Assembly (NCBI GenBank): GCA_034435435.1
Contig: DAOTXN010000127.1
Location: 1-26,484, forward strand
Length of the DNA: 26,484 nt
Origin: DAOTXN01 sp034435435
Lineage (GTDB): Bacteria; Chloroflexota; Anaerolineae; S140-20
Direction: 5' to 3'
Position numbers and translations under genes: made by a program. This document shows positions 1 to 7,491 of this stretch, piece by piece; positions within the stretch are counted from its first letter, which is position 1, and each line of letters starts with the position of its first letter. The notes below the pieces were generated by a model. The model saw only the letters and a list, made by a program, of their open reading frames with translations. It had not been told where the DNA came from and made no database searches.

Positions 1-2
1 TG

Positions 3-1445
3 GAGAAAAAGCTGGACAACGCCGTGTTTGGAGCGGTCAAAGATGCAGTGGAAGGCAACTTTGGCGGCGGCGGCGTGTACGTGGGCACGCTGGTCAACGA
101 CGGGGTGGGTCTGGCCGACTATCACGATTGGGCAGACCGTATCCCCGATGACCTCAAGGCCGAGATCGAGGAGCTGCGGGCGGGCGTCATCGCCGGGACT
201 ATCAGCACCGGCTGGCCAGTGGGCGCCGAAGAGCCGACGGTCGAACTCTCTTGCGCTGAACCCATCAAAGTGGGCCTCATCACCGATCTGACCGGCGGAC
301 TGGCCATCTATGGCACCATGACCCAGCGCGCTTTCCTGTTGGGCATGGAGTATGCCACTGGCGCCCCCGGCACCGACGACAACGTCTTTACCCTCGGTGG
401 TTGCGAGATTCAGATCTTGGTGCGCGACGATCAGGGCAGCGCCGAAACCACGGCCACCCTGGCCCGCGAGCTGATCGACGTGGACGACGTGGACATCCTG
501 GTGGGCACGGTCAGCTCCGGCTCTACGGCCACCCTGCAAGAGATCGCGTTAGAGAGCGACAAGGTGCTGGTGGTGGCCCCGGCGGCCGCCAACGACATCA
601 CCGGCGCCAACTTTAACGACCACACCTTCCGCACCAGCCGTGAGAACTATCAGGACTTTATCAACCTGTGCCAGTATCTCACCACCGTGTACGACACCTT
701 TATCCAGATCGCGCCCGACTATAGCTTTGGCTACGGCGGGGCCTTCTCGGCCCGCGACGCCTGCACCTTCTTTGGCGGCGAGTTCGTGGCCGACGACATC
801 TTTGCCCCGCTGGACACCACCGACTTTACCTCCTACATGGAGACCATCTACGACTCGGGCGCCGACGCCTGGATCGTCACCTGGGCCGGCGGCGGCTTTG
901 TGCCCATGTTCCAGACGGCAGCCGAGCTGGGCGTGCTGGACGACATGGGCCTGGGCGCGTCCTTCTTTGACAACCTGACCATGGCGGCGGTGTTTGGCCC
1001 GGTGGCCGACAAGATGACCGGCCAGATCAGCGGCATCCTGTATCACTATACCGCGCCCGACAATCCCATCAATGACTTTCTGGTGGAGCAGGTCAAGGCC
1101 CGTTACGGTGTGCCGCCCGACCTGTTCGACGCCGACGGCATGAACGCGGCGCTGCTCATCATCGAAGCCATCAAAGCCACCGGCGGCGACACCAGCTCCG
1201 CCGCGCTGATCGCAGCTATGGAAGGGTTGGAGTTCGAGGGACCCAAGGGCACCATCTACATCCGGCCCGAGGACCACGTGGCGATTCAGGACATGTACAT
1301 CGTCAAGCTGGTCAACCTGGCCGATCCAGAGTTCAAGCTCTTTGAGCTGGTCACAACGACCCGGCCTGAGCCGCCCTGCTTGTTGCCCGAAGACAAGCAG
1401 GAGCGCTGCGGCGACCTGCCCATCGGCAGCCTCAGCGGCGAGTAA
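3..1445 (+). CDS. BMP-type + LivK-type binding-protein fusion (5' partial)
   Basis: The reading frame is open to the window edge, so the true start lies upstream; a GTG at 24 is only an internal in-frame codon. The first ~70 residues match the C-terminal end of BMP/PnrA-type lipoproteins (nucleoside or related ligand binding), with the stretch VYVGTLVNDGVGLADYHDW followed by 'LKAEIEELRAGVIAGTIS'. From about base 240 a complete LivK-type periplasmic binding domain follows, starting PIKVGLITDLTGGLAIYG and ending near base 1370. The protein would act outside the membrane as ligand receptor for the ABC transporter encoded just downstream. A Cys in 'ELSCAEPIKVG' at the domain boundary resembles the end of a lipobox, as if a formerly separate lipoprotein had been joined on. 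Two different binding folds in one chain is unusual. Ligand unknown; amino acids, amides or nucleosides are all possible. Confidence 0.82.
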   Translation, partial: EKKLDNAVFGAVKDAVEGNFGGGGVYVGTLVNDGVGLADYHDWADRIPDDLKAEIEELRAGVIAGTISTGWPVGAEEPTVELSCAEPIKVGLITDLTGGLAIYGTMTQRAFLLGMEYATGAPGTDDNVFTLGGCEIQILVRDDQGSAETTATLARELIDVDDVDILVGTVSSGSTATLQEIALESDKVLVVAPAAANDITGANFNDHTFRTSRENYQDFINLCQYLTTVYDTFIQIAPDYSFGYGGAFSARDACTFFGGEFVADDIFAPLDTTDFTSYMETIYDSGADAWIVTWAGGGFVPMFQTAAELGVLDDMGLGASFFDNLTMAAVFGPVADKMTGQISGILYHYTAPDNPINDFLVEQVKARYGVPPDLFDADGMNAALLIIEAIKATGGDTSSAALIAAMEGLEFEGPKGTIYIRPEDHVAIQDMYIVKLVNLADPEFKLFELVTTTRPEPPCLLPEDKQERCGDLPIGSLSGE

Positions 1446-1466
1446 AGACCGATAGAGATGAAGAAG

Positions 1467-1497
1467 AGAGATAGAGAGGCGCGTCCTCTCTATCTCT
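1467..1497. repeat. 13-bp perfect inverted repeat in GA/CT-rich spacer
   Basis: Arms 1467-1479 and 1485-1497 are perfectly complementary (AGAGATAGAGAGG and its reverse complement) with a 5-nt loop. The hairpin lies in the 79-bp spacer between the first two transporter genes. No T-run follows, so it is not a typical terminator. It could be an RNA processing or stability element that tunes expression of the binding protein relative to the ATPase. Confidence 0.7.
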
Positions 1498-1524
1498 GCC
1501 CCCTCTCTCCGGGAGTAAAGCGCA

Positions 1525-3462
1525 ATGGCAAAGTCATTCCTGGAACGATTGAAGGACCTGCGCAGGGGTCCCCAGCCCATCAAAATCGGCGTCGTGACCA
1601 CGCGGGTCGGCCCGTTAGATTATTACGGGACGATGCAAGTCCGCGGCCTGGAGCTGGGGATCGAGTACGCCACGCAAGGCTCCCGGCAGGTCGCCGGGCG
1701 GTCCATCGAACTGATCGTCGAGGATGACGCGGGCGATCCCACGACCGGCGGGCGCAAGGCGCGGGAGCTGGTCGAGCAACAGGGCGTGCACATCCTGCAA
1801 GGATGTGTCTCTAGCGCGACGACCATCGTCGTGGCCGGGATTGCCGAGGAATACCGCCGCATCCTGCTGGTCGAACCGGCAGCCGCCGACAGCATCACCG
1901 GCGAGCACTTGAACCGCTATGTGTTCCGCACGGCGGCCAGCGTCTGGCAAGACGCCGCGGCTGGCGGTCGCTACGCCGTCGAAAACCTGGGCCGCACCTT
2001 TTGCTTCCTCGCCCCCGACTATATCTTTGGACGCCAAAGCTCGGCCGCTTGGAGACGGGTGATCGAGGAACACGGCGGCCAAACCCTGGCCGACATCTTT
2101 GCGCCCCCAGATACGACCGATTTCACCCCCTACTTACGAGAGGTGCTCGATAGCGGCGCTGAGGTGTTGGTACAATCGTGGTCGGGGGCCGGACACGGAC
2201 CGCTTTTTAGCCAGATGCGCGACCTGGGTGTGTTTGACAAAATGAAAGTGACCGGCGGTTTGGGCGACCGCGAGGCCCGGCACGCGCTGGGCCTGGACGC
2301 CGTGGGCATGGTAGGCATCTGCAAGTACTCCTACATCCTGCCCGACAACCCCGTCAACGCCTGGCTGACAGAAAAGCACATCCAGCGCCACGGTGAGCCC
2401 CCAGACCTGTTTACCGGCGGCGGCTTTGCGGCCGGGGTAGCCCTGGTAGAGGCGCTGAAACGAACGGGGGGCGATCCCGACGCCGAGGCTTTGATCCCGG
2501 TCCTGGAGGGGATGAGCTTTGCGGGTCCCAAAGGCGCCTATACGTTCCGTCCCCAGGACCACCAGGCCCTCCAGCCGATGTACGTGGTCGAGATGGTAAA
2601 GGATCCCGACCCCGCGCATGCGTGGGCCATCCCACGCCTGATCCAGGAGGTGGCGCCAGAGGCGACCGCCCCGCCGCTGGTCGAGTCCGTCGCCGTAAAA
2701 CGAGAATACATCATCGAGACCCAGCGGGTGCGCAAAGAGTTCGGGGCGCTGGTGGCCGTCGCCAACGTGAGCATCAAGGTGCGGCCCAATACGATTCACT
2801 CCATCATCGGCCCCAACGGGGCCGGCAAGACCACCTTTTTCAACCTGCTGAGTGGGAATATCGAGCCGACCAGCGGGCGGGTCTATTTCAAAGGCCGCGA
2901 CATCACGCACCTGCCGCTGCACCGCACCGCTCACCTGGGTATTGGCCGCTCTTTTCAAATCACCAACATCTTTCCCAACCTGACCGTGTTGGAGAACATC
3001 CGGCTGGCCTGCCAGGCCCTCGGAAACGACAATTTTCGCCTCCTGCGCCATTATCGCCACTTTCGGCAGTACGAGGAACGAGCGTGGGAGGTCATACAAC
3101 GGGTCGGACTGTCTGAGCGCGCGCTGATGCTGGCCCGGACCTTAGCTCACGGTGAAAAGCGCAAGCTCGAGCTGGGCATGATCCTGGCCCCCGACCCCCA
3201 AGTATTGCTGCTGGACGAGCCAACGGCAGGCATGGCCGCTGAACAGGTGCCCGAGCTGATGGAGCTGATTCAAGGCATCCAAAAAGCCGGAGACAAGACC
3301 GTGTTGCTGGTCGAGCACAATATGAACGTGGTCATGAGCGTCTCGGACTTTATCACGGTGATGCACCAGGGCCAGGTATTGGCCGAAGGCACTCCGGCCG
3401 AAATCGCCGCTAACGAGATCGTGCAAAGCGCCTACCTGGGTGGGTTGTACGATTTGGGATAG
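1525..3462 (+). CDS. LivK-type binding domain fused to LivG-type ATPase
   Basis: A 645-residue protein. Residues ~17-372 form a LivK-type binding domain (starts PIKIGVVTTRVGPLDYYG), and residues ~392-645 form a LivG-type ABC ATPase. Walker A is GPNGAGKTT (429-437), the signature LAHGEKRKLEL (540-550) is the LivG variant, Walker B is LLLDEP (561-566), and the switch His is H598. The N-terminus MAKSFLERLKDLRRG has no hydrophobic signal and no lipobox Cys, so the binding domain should stay in the cytoplasm with the ATPase. It shares many motifs with the upstream binding domain (APDY.FG, IFAP.DTTDFT.Y, DNP.N.WL-like, G..FAGPKG), so it probably arose by duplication and fusion. LivG alone is about 250 residues. 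Start ATG 1525 is preceded by a GGGAG site. A cytoplasmic sensor controlling transport is the simplest reading, but this is inference. Confidence 0.88.
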   Translation: MAKSFLERLKDLRRGPQPIKIGVVTTRVGPLDYYGTMQVRGLELGIEYATQGSRQVAGRSIELIVEDDAGDPTTGGRKARELVEQQGVHILQGCVSSATTIVVAGIAEEYRRILLVEPAAADSITGEHLNRYVFRTAASVWQDAAAGGRYAVENLGRTFCFLAPDYIFGRQSSAAWRRVIEEHGGQTLADIFAPPDTTDFTPYLREVLDSGAEVLVQSWSGAGHGPLFSQMRDLGVFDKMKVTGGLGDREARHALGLDAVGMVGICKYSYILPDNPVNAWLTEKHIQRHGEPPDLFTGGGFAAGVALVEALKRTGGDPDAEALIPVLEGMSFAGPKGAYTFRPQDHQALQPMYVVEMVKDPDPAHAWAIPRLIQEVAPEATAPPLVESVAVKREYIIETQRVRKEFGALVAVANVSIKVRPNTIHSIIGPNGAGKTTFFNLLSGNIEPTSGRVYFKGRDITHLPLHRTAHLGIGRSFQITNIFPNLTVLENIRLACQALGNDNFRLLRHYRHFRQYEERAWEVIQRVGLSERALMLARTLAHGEKRKLELGMILAPDPQVLLLDEPTAGMAAEQVPELMELIQGIQKAGDKTVLLVEHNMNVVMSVSDFITVMHQGQVLAEGTPAEIAANEIVQSAYLGGLYDLG

Positions 3463-3468
3463 AGAAAG

Positions 3469-3509
3469 GAGATAGCGATAGAGAGACCCGCTATCTCTCG
3501 TCTCTATCT
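3469..3509. repeat. GA/CT-rich inverted repeats in spacer
   Basis: The 71-bp spacer before the livF-type gene contains GAGATAGC (3469-3476) and its complement GCTATCTC (3490-3497), plus overlapping GATAGAGAGAC / GTCTCTATC arms. The composition matches the hairpin at 1467-1497, so both spacers appear to carry the same kind of low-complexity element. Confidence 0.5.
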
Positions 3510-3533
3510 CTATCTTCTGTGGGAGGAGGCGCG

Positions 3534-4238
3534 ATGAGCCATCTGCTAGAGGTCCATGACATCCACACCTTTATCGGCCAGTTTCACATCCTGGAAGGAG
3601 TGACGGTCAATGTGCCCCAAGGCAGCATCACGGCGCTACTCGGCCGCAACGGCGCGGGCAAGACCACGACCCTCAAGTCCATCCTGGGATTGACGCCGCC
3701 CCGCCACGGCAAGGTCGTTTTCGACGGCCAGGAAATCCAGGGCCAGCGCAGCTTTGACATTGCCGCTATGGGCATCGGCTTTGTGCCCGAACACCGGGCC
3801 ATCTTTCGGGATCTGAGCGTCGAAGAAAATCTCAAAATTGCCGAGCGCCAAAAGGGCGATCTGGCCCGCAAGGCCGACTTTATTTTTGGATTGTTTCCCG
3901 ACCTCCAGCGACTCATCAAATTGCCTGGCACCCATCTCTCAGGCGGCCAGCAGCAGATGCTCGCCGTGGCCCGCGCCCTGGTCCCCGACAACAGGCTGCT
4001 GCTCATCGACGAACCCAGCGAAGGATTGGCCCCTGTCATCATCGAGCAAATGATGCAAGCCATCCGGCACCTGTCCGCCGAGACCACGGTGCTGCTGGTC
4101 GAACAAAACTTTGTCGTCGCCAGCCAGCTCGCCGAAAACTATGTTATCATCGAAGAGGGGCGCTCGGTCAAATCGGGGGCGATGGCCGACCTGGTAGACG
4201 ATAAAGAGACGATCTATCGCTACCTGGGGGCAGCCTGA
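3534..4238 (+). CDS. livF: LivF-type branched-chain amino acid ABC ATPase
   Basis: A 234-residue ATPase, normal length for LivF. Walker A is GRNGAGKTT (37-45), the signature is LSGGQQQ (135-141), Walker B is LLLIDEP (155-161), followed by the LivF-typical SEGLAP and the H-loop position in 'LLVEQNF', where Gln replaces His as is usual in LivF. It should pair with the ATPase domain of the upstream fusion to drive the LivH/LivM-type permeases at the inner face of the membrane. ATG 3534 is chosen because a GGGAGGAG ribosome site ends six bases before it; an in-frame GTG at 3519 lies upstream of that site. Confidence 0.93.
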   Translation: MSHLLEVHDIHTFIGQFHILEGVTVNVPQGSITALLGRNGAGKTTTLKSILGLTPPRHGKVVFDGQEIQGQRSFDIAAMGIGFVPEHRAIFRDLSVEENLKIAERQKGDLARKADFIFGLFPDLQRLIKLPGTHLSGGQQQMLAVARALVPDNRLLLIDEPSEGLAPVIIEQMMQAIRHLSAETTVLLVEQNFVVASQLAENYVIIEEGRSVKSGAMADLVDDKETIYRYLGAA

Positions 4239-4242
4239 GAGG

Positions 4243-4298
4243 GACGAAGGACCAAAGACGAAAGACGAATATCCACCACTCGTCATTCGTCTTTCGTC
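4243..4298. repeat. Heptamer repeats with 14-bp inverted repeat
   Basis: Four consecutive degenerate heptamers of the form GACgAAN occupy 4243-4270 (GACGAAG, GACCAAA, GACGAAA, GACGAAT). The last two (4257-4270) are the perfect reverse complement of 4285-4298, with a 14-nt loop. The same heptamer theme recurs at 23411-23431. It resembles the short tandemly repeated heptamers known from cyanobacterial spacers. Confidence 0.75.
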
Positions 4299-4321
4299 CC
4301 CCCGTGGCAAGGAGCAATTTC

Positions 4322-5896
4322 ATGGAAACGCTGCGCAAAAACCGGACGTTATTCATCATCCTGGCCGTTCTAGTGGTGGTATTCCTGCTGGCTATTCGGG
4401 GGATGAGCACTCGAGACTGGGTGCTGACGACGCTGCGGGGTTTGTCGGTGGGGGCGGTGACTTTTCTCGTCGCGTCGGGGTTGTCTATCATCTTTGGCTT
4501 GATGGACGTGCTCAACCTGGCCCACGGAACATTATTCATGGTCGGGGCCTACGTGGGTTGGAGCGTCTATGTGCGCCCCGACACGTTCGTGGATCTACTC
4601 ACCCCACTGGCGCTGCTGGTCGTCGGATTCACACTCAACCCGCTGTGGCGACGACTGCTCGATCAGTTGCGCCTGCCGCCGACCGTAAGGCGTTTCTGGC
4701 CCTGGGTCGGGTTGATTCTGGCAGGTGTGGTCCTGGCGCTCACGCTGCCCCGCGCGCCCATCGCCAAATGGAACGCCGAGGTCTATACGGAAAGTCCCAT
4801 CGTCTACACCCAACAATTCGAGAGCGGCCAGATCAGCTCCACCGTGCTATCAGCTAAATACAGCGGGATGTCGCCGGTTGTGGGCCTGGGCGGCCTCGTG
4901 GTGGGAAGCATCCTCCTCGCCGTGAGCCTGGTCGGCTTTCAACAGCGCACCACCAGCGGCCCTACCCCCAAATCCAAAAGCCTGCCTTGGCAAGCCATCG
5001 TCTCGTGCGCCGTTTTGCTCGCTATCGGCCTGGGAGCCTATCTGGCCAACGACGCCCTGACCGACTGGCTGTTTGGCCTCAACACAAACTGGCTCTTCCT
5101 GGTCGCGGTGGTGGTCGCCACGCTGGTAGGCGCCGCGTTGGGCGGGTTGATGGAGACCACTCTTATTCGTCCCCTTTACACGCGCCCCATCTACCAATTG
5201 ATGCTCACGCTAGGCTTGGGCTTTATCGGCACCGAAGTGGTGCGGGCGCTGTGGGGGCGCACGGGCTTTACCATGCCTCGGCCGGCGCTGTTTGCCGGTT
5301 CGGGCGATGGCTGCCCCGCCGCCAGCCTGAGCGGCTGGCTGGAACATCAATGCTCGACTGTGTCTATCTCTATCGGCGGTGAAGCGGCCCGTATCCGGAT
5401 TTACAACGAAATCTTTCTCATCCTAGCGGGTCTGGTGGTCCTCATCGTCGTGTGGATCGTGATCCAGCGCACGCGCCTGGGCATGATCATTCGCGCCGGC
5501 GTGCAAGACAGTGAAATGGTCGAAGCATTGGGCATCAACGTGCGGCGCGTGTTTACGCTGGTCTTTGCGCTGGGCGCAGGGTTGGCGGCGCTGGGCGGCG
5601 TGCTCTCTGGCCCCGCCACGGGTCTGTCCGATGCCATGGGAGGCAACTTGTTGTTGGGCGCCCTCATCGCTCTGGCCATCGGCGGCCTGACCAGCTTTCC
5701 CGGCGCGGCGGCCGGCTCGGTTTTGGTCGGGATGCTACAGCAATTCATCATCAAATACGGACAGACCGGCATCAACTTGCCTTTTCTCGACGAACCGTTC
5801 AAACCGTCTCCGCCTTTGGTGCCCGCCTCGACTGTGTTGCTGATGGTTATCATTCTCCTGGCTATGCCGCAAGGCCTCCTGGGGCGAAAGGAGTGA
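4322..5896 (+). CDS. livH: LivH-type ABC permease with large insertion
   Basis: A 524-residue inner-membrane permease. LivH proteins are usually about 290-310 residues. The N-terminal hallmark (GLSVGAVTFLVASGLSIIFG, then DVLNLAHGTLFMVGAYVG, residues ~40-79) and the C-terminal half (RPLYTRPIYQLMLTLGLGFI, RAGVQDSEMVEALGINV, PGAAAGSVLVG) are typical. Between residues ~80 and ~255 lies an extra segment of about 175 residues with roughly three or four hydrophobic stretches and a polar loop (~150-185). A shorter insert with two Cys residues lies near 330-350 (SGDGCPAASLSGWLEHQC). ATG 4322 follows an AAGGAG site at 4309-4314; the upstream in-frame GTG at 4304 is less likely. It would form the membrane channel together with the LivM-type gene four bases downstream. 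Confidence 0.9.
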   Translation: METLRKNRTLFIILAVLVVVFLLAIRGMSTRDWVLTTLRGLSVGAVTFLVASGLSIIFGLMDVLNLAHGTLFMVGAYVGWSVYVRPDTFVDLLTPLALLVVGFTLNPLWRRLLDQLRLPPTVRRFWPWVGLILAGVVLALTLPRAPIAKWNAEVYTESPIVYTQQFESGQISSTVLSAKYSGMSPVVGLGGLVVGSILLAVSLVGFQQRTTSGPTPKSKSLPWQAIVSCAVLLAIGLGAYLANDALTDWLFGLNTNWLFLVAVVVATLVGAALGGLMETTLIRPLYTRPIYQLMLTLGLGFIGTEVVRALWGRTGFTMPRPALFAGSGDGCPAASLSGWLEHQCSTVSISIGGEAARIRIYNEIFLILAGLVVLIVVWIVIQRTRLGMIIRAGVQDSEMVEALGINVRRVFTLVFALGAGLAALGGVLSGPATGLSDAMGGNLLLGALIALAIGGLTSFPGAAAGSVLVGMLQQFIIKYGQTGINLPFLDEPFKPSPPLVPASTVLLMVIILLAMPQGLLGRKE

Positions 5897-5899
5897 GCG

Positions 5900-6991
5900 A
5901 TGGAACACACAGCCACGAAACGACCGCGGTTTGTCGCGGGGACTAGAGATAACATCGCCCTGCTCGTCATTCTGATCCTGCTACTCGCCTTGCCCTTTGT
6001 CATCGCCAGCGTGGATGGTCAGTCTATTTCAGACATGCTGGCCAATGAGTCCGGGAATAGCAAATTCATCCAGGGCTTGATGATCGAGGTTTTTATCCTG
6101 GCCGTGTTTGCCATCAGCTACGACCTGGTGCTGGGCATCACCGGCTTGCTCTCTTTTGGTCATGCCATGTTTTTCGCCTTGGGGGCCTATCTGACGGGCA
6201 TCATGCTCAAGAGCTTCGGGTGGTCGCTGCTGCCCACGTTAGGACTGGTGGCCGTGGCGGGCGTCGTGCAGGCGCTGCTATTTAGTATCGTGCTGCCGCG
6301 CGTCCAGGGGATTACCTTTGCGCTGGTAACGCTGGGCATGGCTTCGGTGTTTGACATTATCATCAAAACCAACGAATTGGCCAAATACACCGGGGCCGAC
6401 GTCGGTCTGCAAGGCATCCCCCGGCCCGACTTTCTCAATCCGGCCACTCAACGGCTGCGTTTCTATTTCATCGCTCTGGCCTTTGCCTTGTTGGTTTATC
6501 TCTTTTATCGCCGCTTTGTAAACTCACCCACCGGTCGCGTGTGTATTGCCATCCGTGAAAACGAAGACCGGGCAAAGATGCTGGGCTTTAACACCTTCTT
6601 TTTCAAATTGACGGCCTTGACGGTGGCCGCCATCACGGCCGGGCTGGCGGGCGCCATGCACACGCTCTACAAACCCATCGTCAGCCCCGAAATCGCCGGA
6701 TTGAACTATACCGTGAATGCCCTGCTCATGATCCTCATCGGCGGCATGGGCACGCTCAGCGGTGCGATGGTCGGCGCGGCAACTTTTCGCTTGATGGATT
6801 TCTACCTGAACAAGTGGTTCGGCGAGGCCGCCGGCTACATCCTGGGCATGGTGTACGTCGCGCTGGTGCTGTTTGTGCCCTATGGCATTGTGGGCACGTG
6901 GAGGCTGCGCGCCTTTCAGATCAAGCAGGGGCGAGATCGCCTGCTCAAGCTGCTCAGTAGACAGTCACCTGCACTGCGCAGGCGCAAGTGA
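5900..6991 (+). CDS. livM: LivM-type ABC permease
   Basis: A 363-residue multispanning permease with LivM hallmarks: YDLVLGITGLLSFGHAMFFA with GAYLTG following (~75-100), AIRENEDRAKMLGFN (~215-230), and the late IGGMGTLSGAMVGA (~275-290). One hydrophobic stretch at residues ~19-36 precedes a short polar loop before the core. It starts three bases after the LivH-type stop, with an AAGGAG site overlapping the end of that gene, so the two permeases are translationally linked. The basic tail (RQSPALRRRK) should be cytoplasmic. It is the last gene of the operon, and a terminator hairpin follows. Confidence 0.94.
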   Translation: MEHTATKRPRFVAGTRDNIALLVILILLLALPFVIASVDGQSISDMLANESGNSKFIQGLMIEVFILAVFAISYDLVLGITGLLSFGHAMFFALGAYLTGIMLKSFGWSLLPTLGLVAVAGVVQALLFSIVLPRVQGITFALVTLGMASVFDIIIKTNELAKYTGADVGLQGIPRPDFLNPATQRLRFYFIALAFALLVYLFYRRFVNSPTGRVCIAIRENEDRAKMLGFNTFFFKLTALTVAAITAGLAGAMHTLYKPIVSPEIAGLNYTVNALLMILIGGMGTLSGAMVGAATFRLMDFYLNKWFGEAAGYILGMVYVALVLFVPYGIVGTWRLRAFQIKQGRDRLLKLLSRQSPALRRRK

Positions 6992-7017
6992 GGCGGTAGG
7001 CGGGGAAGGGGCGCGTT

Positions 7018-7054
7018 AGACCTCCGCGGTCTCGAGAGACCTCGGAGGTCTTTT
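7018..7054 (+). terminator. Rho-independent terminator after livM
   Basis: Arms 7018-7033 and 7036-7051 pair at 15 of 16 positions (AGACCTCCG...), so the loop is only a few bases after fraying. A run of four Ts (7051-7054) ends the hairpin. It lies 27 bp after the LivM-type stop and separates the transporter operon from the next promoter. Confidence 0.8.
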
Positions 7055-7057
7055 CAC

Positions 7058-7086
7058 TTGCGCGAGCCGCCCGCTTGGGGTAGAAT
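7058..7086 (+). promoter_or_regulatory. Promoter of the MNT-HEPN-selA cluster, probably leaderless
   Basis: A -35 box TTGCGC (7058-7063) and a -10 box TAGAAT (7081-7086) are separated by exactly 17 bp. The ATG of the MNT gene starts six bases after the -10 box. Transcription would therefore begin at or next to the start codon, giving a leaderless mRNA. No ribosome site is seen. Confidence 0.6.
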
Positions 7087-7092
7087 TCGATT

Positions 7093-7491
7093 ATGGATAC
7101 CCCGGCAAAGCATTGGCATTTGGATAGGAATGAACAGGCAGCGTTACAGGCCCTTGTCACCCGCCTGCTCCAGCGATATAACGGCCATGTGCTACGTGTC
7201 GTGCTGTTTGGCTCCAAGGCTCGTGGGGACGCGGACGCCGAATCAGACCTGGATGTACTGATCGTTGTGTGCGTCCCCGAAAAAAGTTACTGGCAGCACT
7301 GGCGACAAATTGCCGATATGGCCTGGGAAGTGGAATTTGAATACAGTGTAGTTATGTCCATTATCATCAAGACGCCTATCGAGTACGAGCAGATGCAGCG
7401 CGACCGCCTCTTGCTCTACCGCAATATTGAACGAGACGGTGTGATTCTATGGATGCGGCAGCCCGACGCGCTTATGTACGAGTCCGTTTAG
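7093..7491 (+). CDS. MNT-type nucleotidyltransferase antitoxin
   Basis: A 132-residue minimal nucleotidyltransferase. The active-site pattern GS-x10-DxD is present: G40-S41 then D52-L53-D54, in 'LFGSKARGDADAESDLDVL'. In characterised MntA-HepT systems the MNT protein neutralises its HEPN partner by transferring AMP to a tyrosine of the HEPN protein. Here the partner starts within this gene, overlapping its last 43 bases, and carries a matching tyrosine motif. The gene is the first of the cluster after a terminator and has its own promoter. Confidence 0.85.
   Translation: MDTPAKHWHLDRNEQAALQALVTRLLQRYNGHVLRVVLFGSKARGDADAESDLDVLIVVCVPEKSYWQHWRQIADMAWEVEFEYSVVMSIIIKTPIEYEQMQRDRLLLYRNIERDGVILWMRQPDALMYESV

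Noticed and set aside
549..1601. Long open frame on the minus strand opposite the first transporter gene (a similar one lies at 2134-3099).
   Set aside because: These follow from the strong third-position GC bias of the plus-strand genes. The translations show no family features and lie fully antisense to clear genes.
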